From contig CAMOTA010000053.1 of NCBI GenBank assembly GCA_946625225.1, positions 1 through 17,516 of the forward strand: a stretch of 17,516 nt of DNA, read 5' to 3'. The notes under the pieces were generated by a model. It searched no databases, had not been told where the DNA came from, and was given only the letters and a program-made list of their open reading frames with translations. Position 1 is the first letter of the stretch; each line of letters opens with the position of its first letter. Shown in pieces: positions 1 to 6,030 of this stretch. The DNA comes from UBA9715 sp003452695. GTDB taxonomy: Bacteria > Actinomycetota > Coriobacteriia > Coriobacteriales > Eggerthellaceae. The position numbers were made by a program, and so were the translations under genes.

Positions 1-30
1 AGGCACTGTTCCTGACGAATGCTAAAGCAA

Positions 31-54
31 AGCCGAAGCCAAGCCCGAATCCCC
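31..54. repeat. 24-bp dispersed repeat, copy 1
   Basis: These 24 bases (start AGCCGAAGCC, end CCCGAATCCCC) recur exactly at 12675-12698, inside a 154-bp inverted-repeat element. Similarity extends upstream in broken form: AGGCAC at 1-6 and AATGCT at 19-24 correspond to AGGCAC at 12646-12651 and AATGCT at 12669-12674, with different spacing. This looks like a diverged relative of that element's interior, cut by the window edge. The rest of 1-231 holds only a C-rich run (51-70) and no convincing promoter that I can see. Confidence 0.6.
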
Positions 55-231
55 TTTCCCCGCCCCGCCGCCGGCCCGACCGCGAACGGCAACGATGCGG
101 CGCCTCGGGGCATTGCATCATCTTGTGAGCATGTAGGTTTGTTGTGTCCTGCGTGGTGAGATTGCAAATTGCGATATGTGCGCAGCCCAAACGCTAAACT
201 ACTTCGGAAACATTTTGCGAGGTGGGAATAT

Positions 232-1713
232 ATGACTGAAGAGCGTGCGGACCACGTTGAAGGGGAAGCTGCGGCCGAAGAGGGCCGCGTTGCGTTATCG
301 ACCGATCGTCTGGGGACAAGCAGCATCTTGAAGCTGCTGTTCGAGTTCTCCATTCCGGCCATCATCATGATGACCTTCAACGCCTTGTACAACATCGTCG
401 ACTCCATTTTTCTGGGACAAGCGGTCGGCGAGGCCGGCATTGCCGTGACGACGCTGGCCTTCCCCATCATGGTCATCCTTATGGGCCTGTCGGCCCTGGC
501 GGGCCAGGGCGGCAATGCGCTGGCGGCAATCCAGCTGGGCGAGGACCGCATCGATGCCGTCGAGCGCACCGTGGGCAACACCGTGTTGCTGCTCATCATC
601 ATCGCTGCCATCATCGCGCTCGTGGGCGTCGTCTTCATCGATCCGCTGCTGACGCTCGTGGGCACGACCGAAGAGCTGTGGGATATTGCCAAGCTGTTCG
701 TCCAGATAGTCATGATCGGCTTCGTCTTCCAGTGCATCGGCATGGGTGCGAACAACTTCCTGCGCACCGAAGGCAAGCCCATGTTGGCCCTGGGTACGAG
801 CGTGTTCGGCACGGTTATGTGCATCGTGTTCAACTACGTGCTGGTCATGCTTTTGGGCTTTGGCGTGGCGGGGTCGGCTGTGGCCACGATTATCGGCCAG
901 GGCTGCAGCATGGTGCCGGTTATCTGGTATCTGGTGCGCGGCAAAGACGCCCCGTTCCACCTGCGCCTTAGCGCCATGAAGCCCGATGTGCGTCTGTGGG
1001 GCACCATCCTTTCGCTGGGCGTGGCGTCGTTCATCATGCAGGTGGCGAACGCCATCATCAACGTCATCCTGAACCAGACCCTTACCTACTACGGCGCGCT
1101 CGACCCTATCGGTGCGAGTGGCGCGTTGGCTGCCATCGGCTTGGCGGGCCGCGTGAACGGATTCGCCTTCATGCCGGCGGTGGGCGTGCTGATGGGCGCC
1201 CAAACGCTCATCGGGTATAACTACGGTGCGCGCAAGTGGAAGCGCGTGCGCGTATCGTATTGGCTGGGCGTGCTGTTCGCAACGGTCATCATCACGTTCT
1301 TCTTCGTGCTCATCCACGTCATTCCCGGCCCCATCGTGCAGTTGTTCGGCGTGGAGGGCAACCTGGAACAGTTCTGCATCTATGCGCTGCAGGTTATGAC
1401 CGCCATGTTCCCGCTGGTTGGTTTCCAGATGATGAGCTCGAACTACTTCCAGTCCACCGGCCAGCCGCTGAAGGCCAGCCTGCTCAGCCTTACGCGCCAG
1501 GTGCTGTTCCTCATTCCGTTGCTGCTGGTCTTGCCGTGGTTCTTGCCGACCATCCTGGATGTAACGTCGCTGCAGGCCATTTGCTTCACCTATCCCACGG
1601 CCGACGTGCTGTCCATCGTGACGACCGGCGCTTTCATCATCCCCGAGCTGCTGAAGTTGCGCAAGCGCGAAACGGGAGTCGAGCCCGACCCCCTGCCAGC
1701 GGCCGGCGCGTAA
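232..1713 (+). CDS. MATE family efflux transporter, MepA-like
   Basis: Integral membrane pump of the multidrug and toxic compound extrusion family, which exports cationic drugs or metabolites in exchange for Na+ or H+. About 493 residues, close to the usual 450-480 plus a charged acidic N-terminal tail of roughly 30. The sequence is strongly hydrophobic with about 12 membrane segments. The first carries the MepA-type signature NALYNIVDSIFLGQAVG (about residues 50-66), and the second half has SSNYFQSTGQPLKA, typical of the family. I chose ATG 232 because GAGGTGG lies 6 bases upstream; the frame is open back to TTG 169, which has no ribosome site. It stands alone, with a hairpin after it and a separately spaced gene next. 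Substrate cannot be told from sequence. Confidence 0.93.
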   Translation: MTEERADHVEGEAAAEEGRVALSTDRLGTSSILKLLFEFSIPAIIMMTFNALYNIVDSIFLGQAVGEAGIAVTTLAFPIMVILMGLSALAGQGGNALAAIQLGEDRIDAVERTVGNTVLLLIIIAAIIALVGVVFIDPLLTLVGTTEELWDIAKLFVQIVMIGFVFQCIGMGANNFLRTEGKPMLALGTSVFGTVMCIVFNYVLVMLLGFGVAGSAVATIIGQGCSMVPVIWYLVRGKDAPFHLRLSAMKPDVRLWGTILSLGVASFIMQVANAIINVILNQTLTYYGALDPIGASGALAAIGLAGRVNGFAFMPAVGVLMGAQTLIGYNYGARKWKRVRVSYWLGVLFATVIITFFFVLIHVIPGPIVQLFGVEGNLEQFCIYALQVMTAMFPLVGFQMMSSNYFQSTGQPLKASLLSLTRQVLFLIPLLLVLPWFLPTILDVTSLQAICFTYPTADVLSIVTTGAFIIPELLKLRKRETGVEPDPLPAAGA

Positions 1714-1715
1714 AA

Positions 1716-1750
1716 GAACGGCGCATCACCCCAAAGGCAATGCGCCGTTC
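1716..1750 (+). terminator. Hairpin after MATE gene
   Basis: A perfect 11-bp stem (GAACGGCGCAT / ATGCGCCGTTC) with a 13-base loop starts 2 bases after the MATE stop codon. There is no T tract after it, so it may terminate weakly or protect the mRNA 3' end. Confidence 0.5.
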
Positions 1751-1860
1751 CGTGAAAGTTGGCCGGTCCTGCGCCGTCCGATATCCCAGACGTTTGCTTG
1801 GTTGACGCGTCTTGCGGCCAGACGCACAATCGCGTTGAATGCCGAGAAAAGGAGTGCACT

Positions 1861-2226
1861 ATGAAGATTGCCATACCAAGCGAAACATCGGCGGGCCTCG
1901 CGTCCATGCGCAGCGGGCATTTCGGCCACACGCCGTACTTCACCGTGGTGGAATACGACGGCGACATGAACATCGTGTCCGCAGAGCCCGTTGCCAACGT
2001 GGATCACGACCAGTACGGGTGCGGGGGCGTCATCGAATATGTAATGGGCCTCGGGGTGGACGGCATCCTGACCGCCGGTATGGGCCGGCCGCCGCTGATG
2101 CGCTTCACCGATGCGGGCGTTACCGTGTATTCGGAGCGCGAAACGCCGAATGTCGGCGAAGTGGCGCAGCTGTTCGCCGAAGGCCGCGTGGCGCGCATGT
2201 TGCCCGAAGCTGCCTGCAACCACTAG
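1861..2226 (+). CDS. NifX/NifB-type dinitrogenase Fe-Mo cofactor-binding domain protein
   Basis: Small soluble protein of 121 residues, the usual size for a stand-alone Fe-Mo-cofactor biosynthesis domain (the NifX, NafY and NifB C-terminal fold). Visible family features are the N-terminal strand MKIAIPSE, then SGHFGHTPYFTVVE (about residues 18-31), the DHDQYGCGG loop (about 49-57) and the GVDGILTAGMGRPP turn (about 65-78). The histidines and the single loop cysteine are candidate metal or cluster ligands. ATG 1861 has AAGGAG 7-8 bases upstream. Many anaerobes without nitrogenase carry such proteins, presumably for Fe-S or Mo-containing cofactors, so nitrogen fixation should not be inferred. 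No other nif-like gene is visible. It is monocistronic, closed by a strong terminator. Confidence 0.88.
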   Translation: MKIAIPSETSAGLASMRSGHFGHTPYFTVVEYDGDMNIVSAEPVANVDHDQYGCGGVIEYVMGLGVDGILTAGMGRPPLMRFTDAGVTVYSERETPNVGEVAQLFAEGRVARMLPEAACNH

Positions 2227-2271
2227 ACTATTGCAAGGGAAACGCGCCCGTATCGCGTTGAGCGTCCGAAT

Positions 2272-2306
2272 GGGCCGGAAGAACAGCTCTTCCGGCCCGT
2301 TTTTCT
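2272..2306 (+). terminator. Rho-independent terminator
   Basis: Perfect 11-bp GC-rich stem (GGGCCGGAAGA / TCTTCCGGCCC) with a 5-base loop, followed by GTTTTTCT. It ends transcription of the NifX-like gene. It overlaps the last codon of the convergent TSUP gene by two bases; on the minus strand no T run follows the stem, so it acts mainly on the plus strand. Confidence 0.92.
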
Positions 2307-3144
2307 AGGCGGCCTGCCAGACGGTCTCGTTCACGACGAGCAGTATCGCCGCTATCAGCAGGAAGGCCGCGAAGGTGAAGCGCAGCGTGCGCTCGGGCAG
2401 ATGCCTGGTCAGCCGCGAACCGAATTGGGCTCCGGGAATGGACCCGCACACCACCGCGATGCCGGCCAGGAAATCCACGTTTCCCAAGATTCCCTGGGTT
2501 ACCACGGCGGGCAATGCCAGGATGGCGACTGCCACCAGCGACGTGCCCGACGTAAGTTTCATGGGCATATGCAGGATGGACATCATCATCGGCACCATCA
2601 GGAAGCCGCCACCGAGCCCGACGTATCCCGAGGCCAATCCCGCAACGGCCCCGATGGCGAACCCCTTTGCAAGGTCGGCTTTCGTGAAGTCGGGCATGGA
2701 AGGAGGCGCGCTTGCCTGCTGCGTTCCCCTTGCCTGCGCCTGCGCTCCCGTTGTCCTGGCCCGCGGCGTTCGGGGCGCCTGCAGTGCTTTGCGGACCATG
2801 GTCACGCCCGAATAGGCAATGGCCAGCGCGGTGGCCGACATGACGAGCCAGCCGGGCGATGTGTTTGCCAGCACGGCGCCGATGGGAGACGTGCATGCGC
2901 CTCCGATGCCCAGGGCGACGCCCAGCTTCGGGGCGCTCGTCTTTGCGCGCAGGTGCCCAATCGTGCCCGATAGGGACGTCGGGATAATGGTGAACAGCGA
3001 CGTTGCCGTGGACACGACGGCCGGCATGCCGAAGCCGAGCCGCAGCATCGGGATGACGATTACCCCGCCGCCCACGCCGAGCATTCCGGAAACCACCCCG
3101 ACGACGATTCCCGCAAGGGCCATGATGAAAAACGTTGCAACCAT
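2305..3144 (-). CDS. TSUP (TauE/SafE) family sulfite or organosulfur anion exporter
   Basis: Membrane permease of 279 residues, the normal TSUP length. It shows the family's two-fold repeat: GMLGVGGGVIVIPML (about residues 20-34) and YVGLGGGFLMVPMMM (about 174-188), each with the Gly-rich loop. A hydrophilic linker rich in Ala, Arg, Gln and Pro (about 121-156) joins the halves. Members export sulfite, sulfoacetate or related C2 anions, or import them; the substrate here is unknown. The frame stays open upstream to 3690, but that stretch is antisense-like. I chose ATG 3144 because the conserved hydrophobic N-terminus begins there and TACAAT ends 6 bases before it, with no ribosome site: a leaderless start. 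It is divergent from the histidine kinase. Confidence 0.9.
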   Translation of the reverse strand: MVATFFIMALAGIVVGVVSGMLGVGGGVIVIPMLRLGFGMPAVVSTATSLFTIIPTSLSGTIGHLRAKTSAPKLGVALGIGGACTSPIGAVLANTSPGWLVMSATALAIAYSGVTMVRKALQAPRTPRARTTGAQAQARGTQQASAPPSMPDFTKADLAKGFAIGAVAGLASGYVGLGGGFLMVPMMMSILHMPMKLTSGTSLVAVAILALPAVVTQGILGNVDFLAGIAVVCGSIPGAQFGSRLTRHLPERTLRFTFAAFLLIAAILLVVNETVWQAA

Positions 3145-3146
3145 GC

Positions 3147-3158
3147 GCCCATTGTAGC
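3147..3158 (-). promoter_or_regulatory. -10 box for TSUP gene, leaderless type
   Basis: Read on the minus strand this is GCTACAATGGGC, with TACAAT at 3156-3151. The transcription start would fall about at the A of ATG 3144. No good -35 is seen at 17 bases. The same 12 bases occur at 15255-15266 ahead of the secreted-protein gene. Confidence 0.55.
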
Positions 3159-3364
3159 GCGGCGGTCCCCTCGGCGGTGGTGCGGCGGTTGGGGTACTAT
3201 AAGAAACAAGAAACAGGTCGCTGCAGCCTGCGGCTCCGCCGCTGGTCGGGCGGCGGGCGGCTACGACAGGGAACGGGCGCCCTGGCAGCCGTTCCGGTCG
3301 CGGTTGGCCGGCTGTGAAAGCTGTGTGCGGAAATGCTCTCGGGCAGGACGGAATGGAGCAGGCA

Positions 3365-4729
3365 ATGGATCTTACTAGTTCGAAACGGCGCAGGCTTCTC
3401 GAGGCCATGCTGGTGGTCATCGCGGTTGCTGCGGGCGGAGGCCTGGTGTACATGGCGGTCGTGGGAACGCAGCACATGTTCCTGCAGGGATTCATGGGCC
3501 TTGCCTTCACCATGGCCATAGTGGGGTTCATCTGGCTGTTTCTGGATCCCGACACGCATGCGGCGCGCCAGTCGGCCGAATTGCTGCAAATTGCCAGCCA
3601 AACGCTGGACGCCACGAAAAGCGGGCTTACCTCCGAAGCTGCCCAGAAAATCTGCGAGCTGCTGCTGCCAGCCACGCCCGCGCTGGCCATCGCAATTACC
3701 GACCGCGAGGTAATCTTGGGCTACGCGGGATACAACGAGGTTAACAACCAGCCCGGGCGCCCCATCCGCACGAGCGCAACGCACGAGACGCTGCAAGACG
3801 GCAAGCCGCGCATTCTGCACAGCACAGACGACATCGGCCTGCCCATGTCGTCTGCGCGCATCAACGCAGCCATCATCCAGCCGCTCTACATAGGCCACAA
3901 TATCGAAGGCACGCTGAAGTTCTACTACCGCCGTTCCGGCCAGCTCAGCAAGACCCAGGAATCGCTTGCCCATGGACTGGCCGAGCTGCTGTCCACGCAG
4001 ATGGCCGCCTCGGCTCTGGAAGAGCAGCAGAAGCTGATGACCAGCATGGAACTGAAAGCTCTCCAGGCCCAGATAAACCCACATTTCCTGTTCAACACCA
4101 TCAACACCATAGCATCGCTCATCCGCACCGATCCGGCCAAGGCGCGCGTGCTGCTGCGCGATTTCGCGGTGTTCTACCGGTCCACGCTGGAAGATGCCGA
4201 GGACCTTATCCAGCTGGAACGCGAGCTGAAGCAGGTGCAGCGCTACGTCTCGTTCGAAATCGCGCGTTTCGGCGAAGACCGCTTGGCATTGCAGATGGAT
4301 GTTGCCGACGATATGATGGGCCTGATGGTTCCTTCGTTCCTGATACAGCCGCTGGTGGAAAACGCCGTGAAACACGCCATGCGAGCGGAAGGCAAGCTGA
4401 CGATTCGCATCGAAGGCCATCTGGAACCGGACGATGTGGTCATACGGGTCGTGGACGATGGCGCCGGCATGTCTGCGGAAACGCTTGCCACGATGATGGA
4501 CAAGGAGTCCACCACGGGCCTGGGCATAGCCGTGAAGAACGTGAAAGACCGCATCCGCGGCTACTTCGGCCCCGAGTCCAGCATGGAGGTGGAAAGCACT
4601 TTGGCGGTCGGCACCACGGTCACCTTTCGTCTGAACCGCGCGATAGCCGAAGGCGCCGAGGAAGGCTACTTGGACGACGGCTTGCAGGAATCTGCCGTCC
4701 CGAGCATTCCCCAGGCCATTGTGGGGTAG
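3365..4729 (+). CDS. LytS/YehU-type sensor histidine kinase (orphan)
   Basis: Membrane-anchored histidine kinase of 454 residues. Two hydrophobic segments (about 14-34 and 40-60) precede a GAF-like sensor region (about 75-215). The kinase core of the His_kinase (PF06580) type has the phospho-acceptor in LQAQINPHFLFNTIN (His240). The ATPase part shows the N-box ENAVKHA (332-338), G1 DDGAGM (364-369) and G2 GLGIAV (385-390). It lacks the 5-6 helix LytS sensor domain and ends in a 30-residue acidic tail. Such kinases normally pair with a LytTR response regulator, but neither neighbour is one. ATG 3365 was chosen for GGAG 6 bases upstream; ATG 3353 and GTG 3314 are alternatives. Upstream, 3145-3364 holds the divergent promoters, including a TACTAT at 3196-3201, and a GGAACGG/CCGTTCC hairpin (3270-3295). 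Signal unknown. Confidence 0.9.
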   Translation: MDLTSSKRRRLLEAMLVVIAVAAGGGLVYMAVVGTQHMFLQGFMGLAFTMAIVGFIWLFLDPDTHAARQSAELLQIASQTLDATKSGLTSEAAQKICELLLPATPALAIAITDREVILGYAGYNEVNNQPGRPIRTSATHETLQDGKPRILHSTDDIGLPMSSARINAAIIQPLYIGHNIEGTLKFYYRRSGQLSKTQESLAHGLAELLSTQMAASALEEQQKLMTSMELKALQAQINPHFLFNTINTIASLIRTDPAKARVLLRDFAVFYRSTLEDAEDLIQLERELKQVQRYVSFEIARFGEDRLALQMDVADDMMGLMVPSFLIQPLVENAVKHAMRAEGKLTIRIEGHLEPDDVVIRVVDDGAGMSAETLATMMDKESTTGLGIAVKNVKDRIRGYFGPESSMEVESTLAVGTTVTFRLNRAIAEGAEEGYLDDGLQESAVPSIPQAIVG

Positions 4730-4997
4730 CCCCGGACGAGCCATCCGCTATCATGTAGCTAGCACGATGCGCTTATGAGCGTTGGCGTCTAAGCGTTTGC
4801 CAAGCCTTCGAACGATGCGCGTTCACACCTGTACAGAGGTGCATAAGGGGACGGGGCTTTCGTGCGCTTTCGGAACCTTGATGATCGCGCACGCACAAGG
4901 AAGGCGTATCTACTAGAAGAGAATGGGCTGCCGTTCAGCTGCTGGCCCATCTCGGGCGATGCAAGCCGCTGGAAAAGGCGGCGGAATGGAGCGGATT
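4730..4997 (+). other. Intergenic region before the LUD gene
   Basis: No convincing gene. It holds a 9-base direct repeat ACGATGCGC (4764-4772 and 4812-4820) and a small hairpin CACCT/AGGTG (4826-4841), followed closely by GGGGACGGGG (4847-4856). The motif AAGGGGACG, read on the other strand, shares CGTCCCCTT with the hairpin at 15311-15359, so this may be a REP-type fragment. I see no riboswitch consensus. Confidence 0.35.
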
Positions 4998-5627
4998 ATG
5001 AACGAGAACATTCGCAAGCGCAATGAGATGCTGGCCCAAAAGGTAATAAAAGGCCTGGAATCGCGCAACATGACGGGTTATTACGCCGCCGACAAGGACG
5101 CTGCGCTTGCGCAGGCGCTTCAAATCATTCCCCAGGGCAGCAGCATCGCGATGGGCGGTGCCATGAGCGCCCACGAAATCGGCCTGGTGGATGCGCTGAA
5201 GAGCGGCGACTATCAGTTCCTCGACCGCGATGCCGCTTCCGACCCGCGCGCGGCCATGCTGGCTGCATACGATGCCGATTTCTTCTTGGCCAGCGCAAAC
5301 GCCATTACCGAAGACGGCATACTGGTGAACATCGACGGCAACTCCAACCGCGTGTCCGCCATTGCGCAGGGCCCGCACAAGGTCGTGTTCATCGTGGGCA
5401 TGAACAAGGTGTGCGACGACCTGGACGGCGCCATGAAGCGCGCCCGCAACGTTGCAGCGCCTATCAACGCCCAGCGCTTCGGCCTTTCCACGCCGTGCGC
5501 GAAAACGGGCGCGTGCTTCGACTGCAAATCGCCCGACACCATTTGCTGCCAGTTCCTGATAACACGCTTCTCGCGTCACGAAGGCCGCATTCACGTAATC
5601 CTGGTGAACGACAACCTGGGGTTCTAG
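4998..5627 (+). CDS. Single-domain LUD (LutC/YkgG-like, DUF162) protein
   Basis: Soluble protein of 209 residues made of one LUD domain, the fold of lactate-utilisation subunits LutB and LutC. Conserved stretches visible are MGGAMSAHEIG (52-62), ANAITEDGILVNIDGNSNRV (100-119) and VGMNKVCDDLDGAMKRAR (133-150). The C-terminal part has five cysteines, C167, C173, C176, C183 and C184, in TPCAKTGACFDCKSPD and TICC, a pattern I associate with clostridial-type stand-alone LUD proteins and possibly with metal or Fe-S binding. There are no lutA or lutB neighbours, so a role in lactate oxidation is not established. ATG 4998 has GGAG 6 bases before it; ATG 4986 and 4923 are in frame but have poorer sites. 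A long hairpin follows the gene. Confidence 0.88.
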   Translation: MNENIRKRNEMLAQKVIKGLESRNMTGYYAADKDAALAQALQIIPQGSSIAMGGAMSAHEIGLVDALKSGDYQFLDRDAASDPRAAMLAAYDADFFLASANAITEDGILVNIDGNSNRVSAIAQGPHKVVFIVGMNKVCDDLDGAMKRARNVAAPINAQRFGLSTPCAKTGACFDCKSPDTICCQFLITRFSRHEGRIHVILVNDNLGF

Positions 5628-5640
5628 ACGATTTGGCCCG

Positions 5641-5693
5641 AACGAGTCGGAGGAACGGAACGAGTCGGAGGAACGGTTCTTCCGACTCGTTCC
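5641..5693 (+). terminator. Long hairpin with duplicated left arm
   Basis: An 18-base unit beginning AACGAGTCGGAGG is repeated in tandem (5641-5658 and 5659-5676). The second copy pairs with the complementary arm at 5677-5693, giving a stem of about 17 bp with a CGG loop and one G-T pair. The first copy could pair with the same arm instead. No T run follows, so termination would be atypical. It lies 13 bases after the LUD stop codon. Confidence 0.55.
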
Positions 5694-5713
5694 CCGACGG
5701 ATAAGGAATCGCT

Positions 5714-5753
5714 CCCCAGGCAAGCGCTGCGCAACGTTGCGTTTTCCCTGGGG
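5714..5753. repeat. Nested inverted repeats
   Basis: Outer arms CCCCAGG (5714-5720) and CCTGGGG (5747-5753) enclose a perfect 12-bp palindrome CGCAACGTTGCG (5730-5741) followed by TTTT. It lies about 85 bases upstream of the 54-residue gene and its -10 box. It could be an operator or a second terminator for the LUD transcript. Confidence 0.45.
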
Positions 5754-5822
5754 TAATGCAGCATCGCCATGGCGGGTCGTAGAGAATCGCTGGCCTGTGC
5801 GGTAGGCGATTGCCGAATAGAG

Positions 5823-5828
5823 TAAAAT
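5823..5828 (+). promoter_or_regulatory. -10 box TAAAAT for the TrkH operon, leaderless type
   Basis: TAAAAT ends 7 bases before ATG 5836, so transcription would begin at or next to the start codon. No Shine-Dalgarno sequence precedes that ATG, which fits a leaderless mRNA. No clear -35 is seen. Confidence 0.55.
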
Positions 5829-5835
5829 AGCGCGC

Positions 5836-6000
5836 ATGAGTGACGAACGGAAAAACGTCGACGTGCGGGAAGCGGTCCTGAATGCGGCGTCGGGCTATGC
5901 GGCGGTCGTGTTGGGAATCGTGTGCTTCATTTTGGCCCTAGTCGTAATCGCAGCCATCGTGCGGATAGTCGTCGGCGCAGGTGCCGGCGCCAGCGTCTAG
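5836..6000 (+). CDS. 54-residue single-helix membrane protein ahead of TrkH
   Basis: Short gene encoding 54 residues: a charged N-terminus MSDERKNVDVREAV, one long hydrophobic helix (about residues 21-47, YAAVVLGIVCFILALVVIAA then IVRIVV) and a small Gly/Ala-rich tail GAGAGASV. The predicted topology is one membrane pass with the acidic and basic head inside. I do not recognise a family. It starts 7 bases after TAAAAT and its stop lies 30 bases before TrkH, in the same direction, so the two are probably cotranscribed. By analogy with the KdpF peptide of the Kdp potassium pump it might be an accessory subunit of the TrkH channel; that is inference from position only. Codon use with G/C at most third positions agrees with a real gene. 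Confidence 0.68.
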   Translation: MSDERKNVDVREAVLNAASGYAAVVLGIVCFILALVVIAAIVRIVVGAGAGASV

Positions 6001-6030
6001 CGCGGCAGAAGGAAGGGCACACGTCAGGGC

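Noticed and set aside
295..1317. 340-codon open frame on the minus strand inside the MATE gene
   Set aside because: Rich in His, Gln, Arg and Asp, as antisense frames of GC-rich genes are, and fully covered by a clear transporter on the other strand.
3145..3690. N-terminal extension of the TSUP gene
   Set aside because: It would overlap the divergent kinase, has no family sequence, and the -10 box directly before ATG 3144 argues for the shorter form.
3197..4744. 515-codon minus-strand frame opposite the kinase
   Set aside because: Antisense shadow of an intact histidine kinase with all catalytic boxes.
4764..4820. Possible tRNA-like stretch
   Set aside because: No acceptor pairing, no GGTTCGA-type T loop and no anticodon arm could be assembled.
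4862..5026. 54-codon GTG frame upstream of and overlapping the LUD gene
   Set aside because: A G-rich stretch precedes it, but the sequence has no domain or membrane feature and its end overlaps the better supported LUD start.
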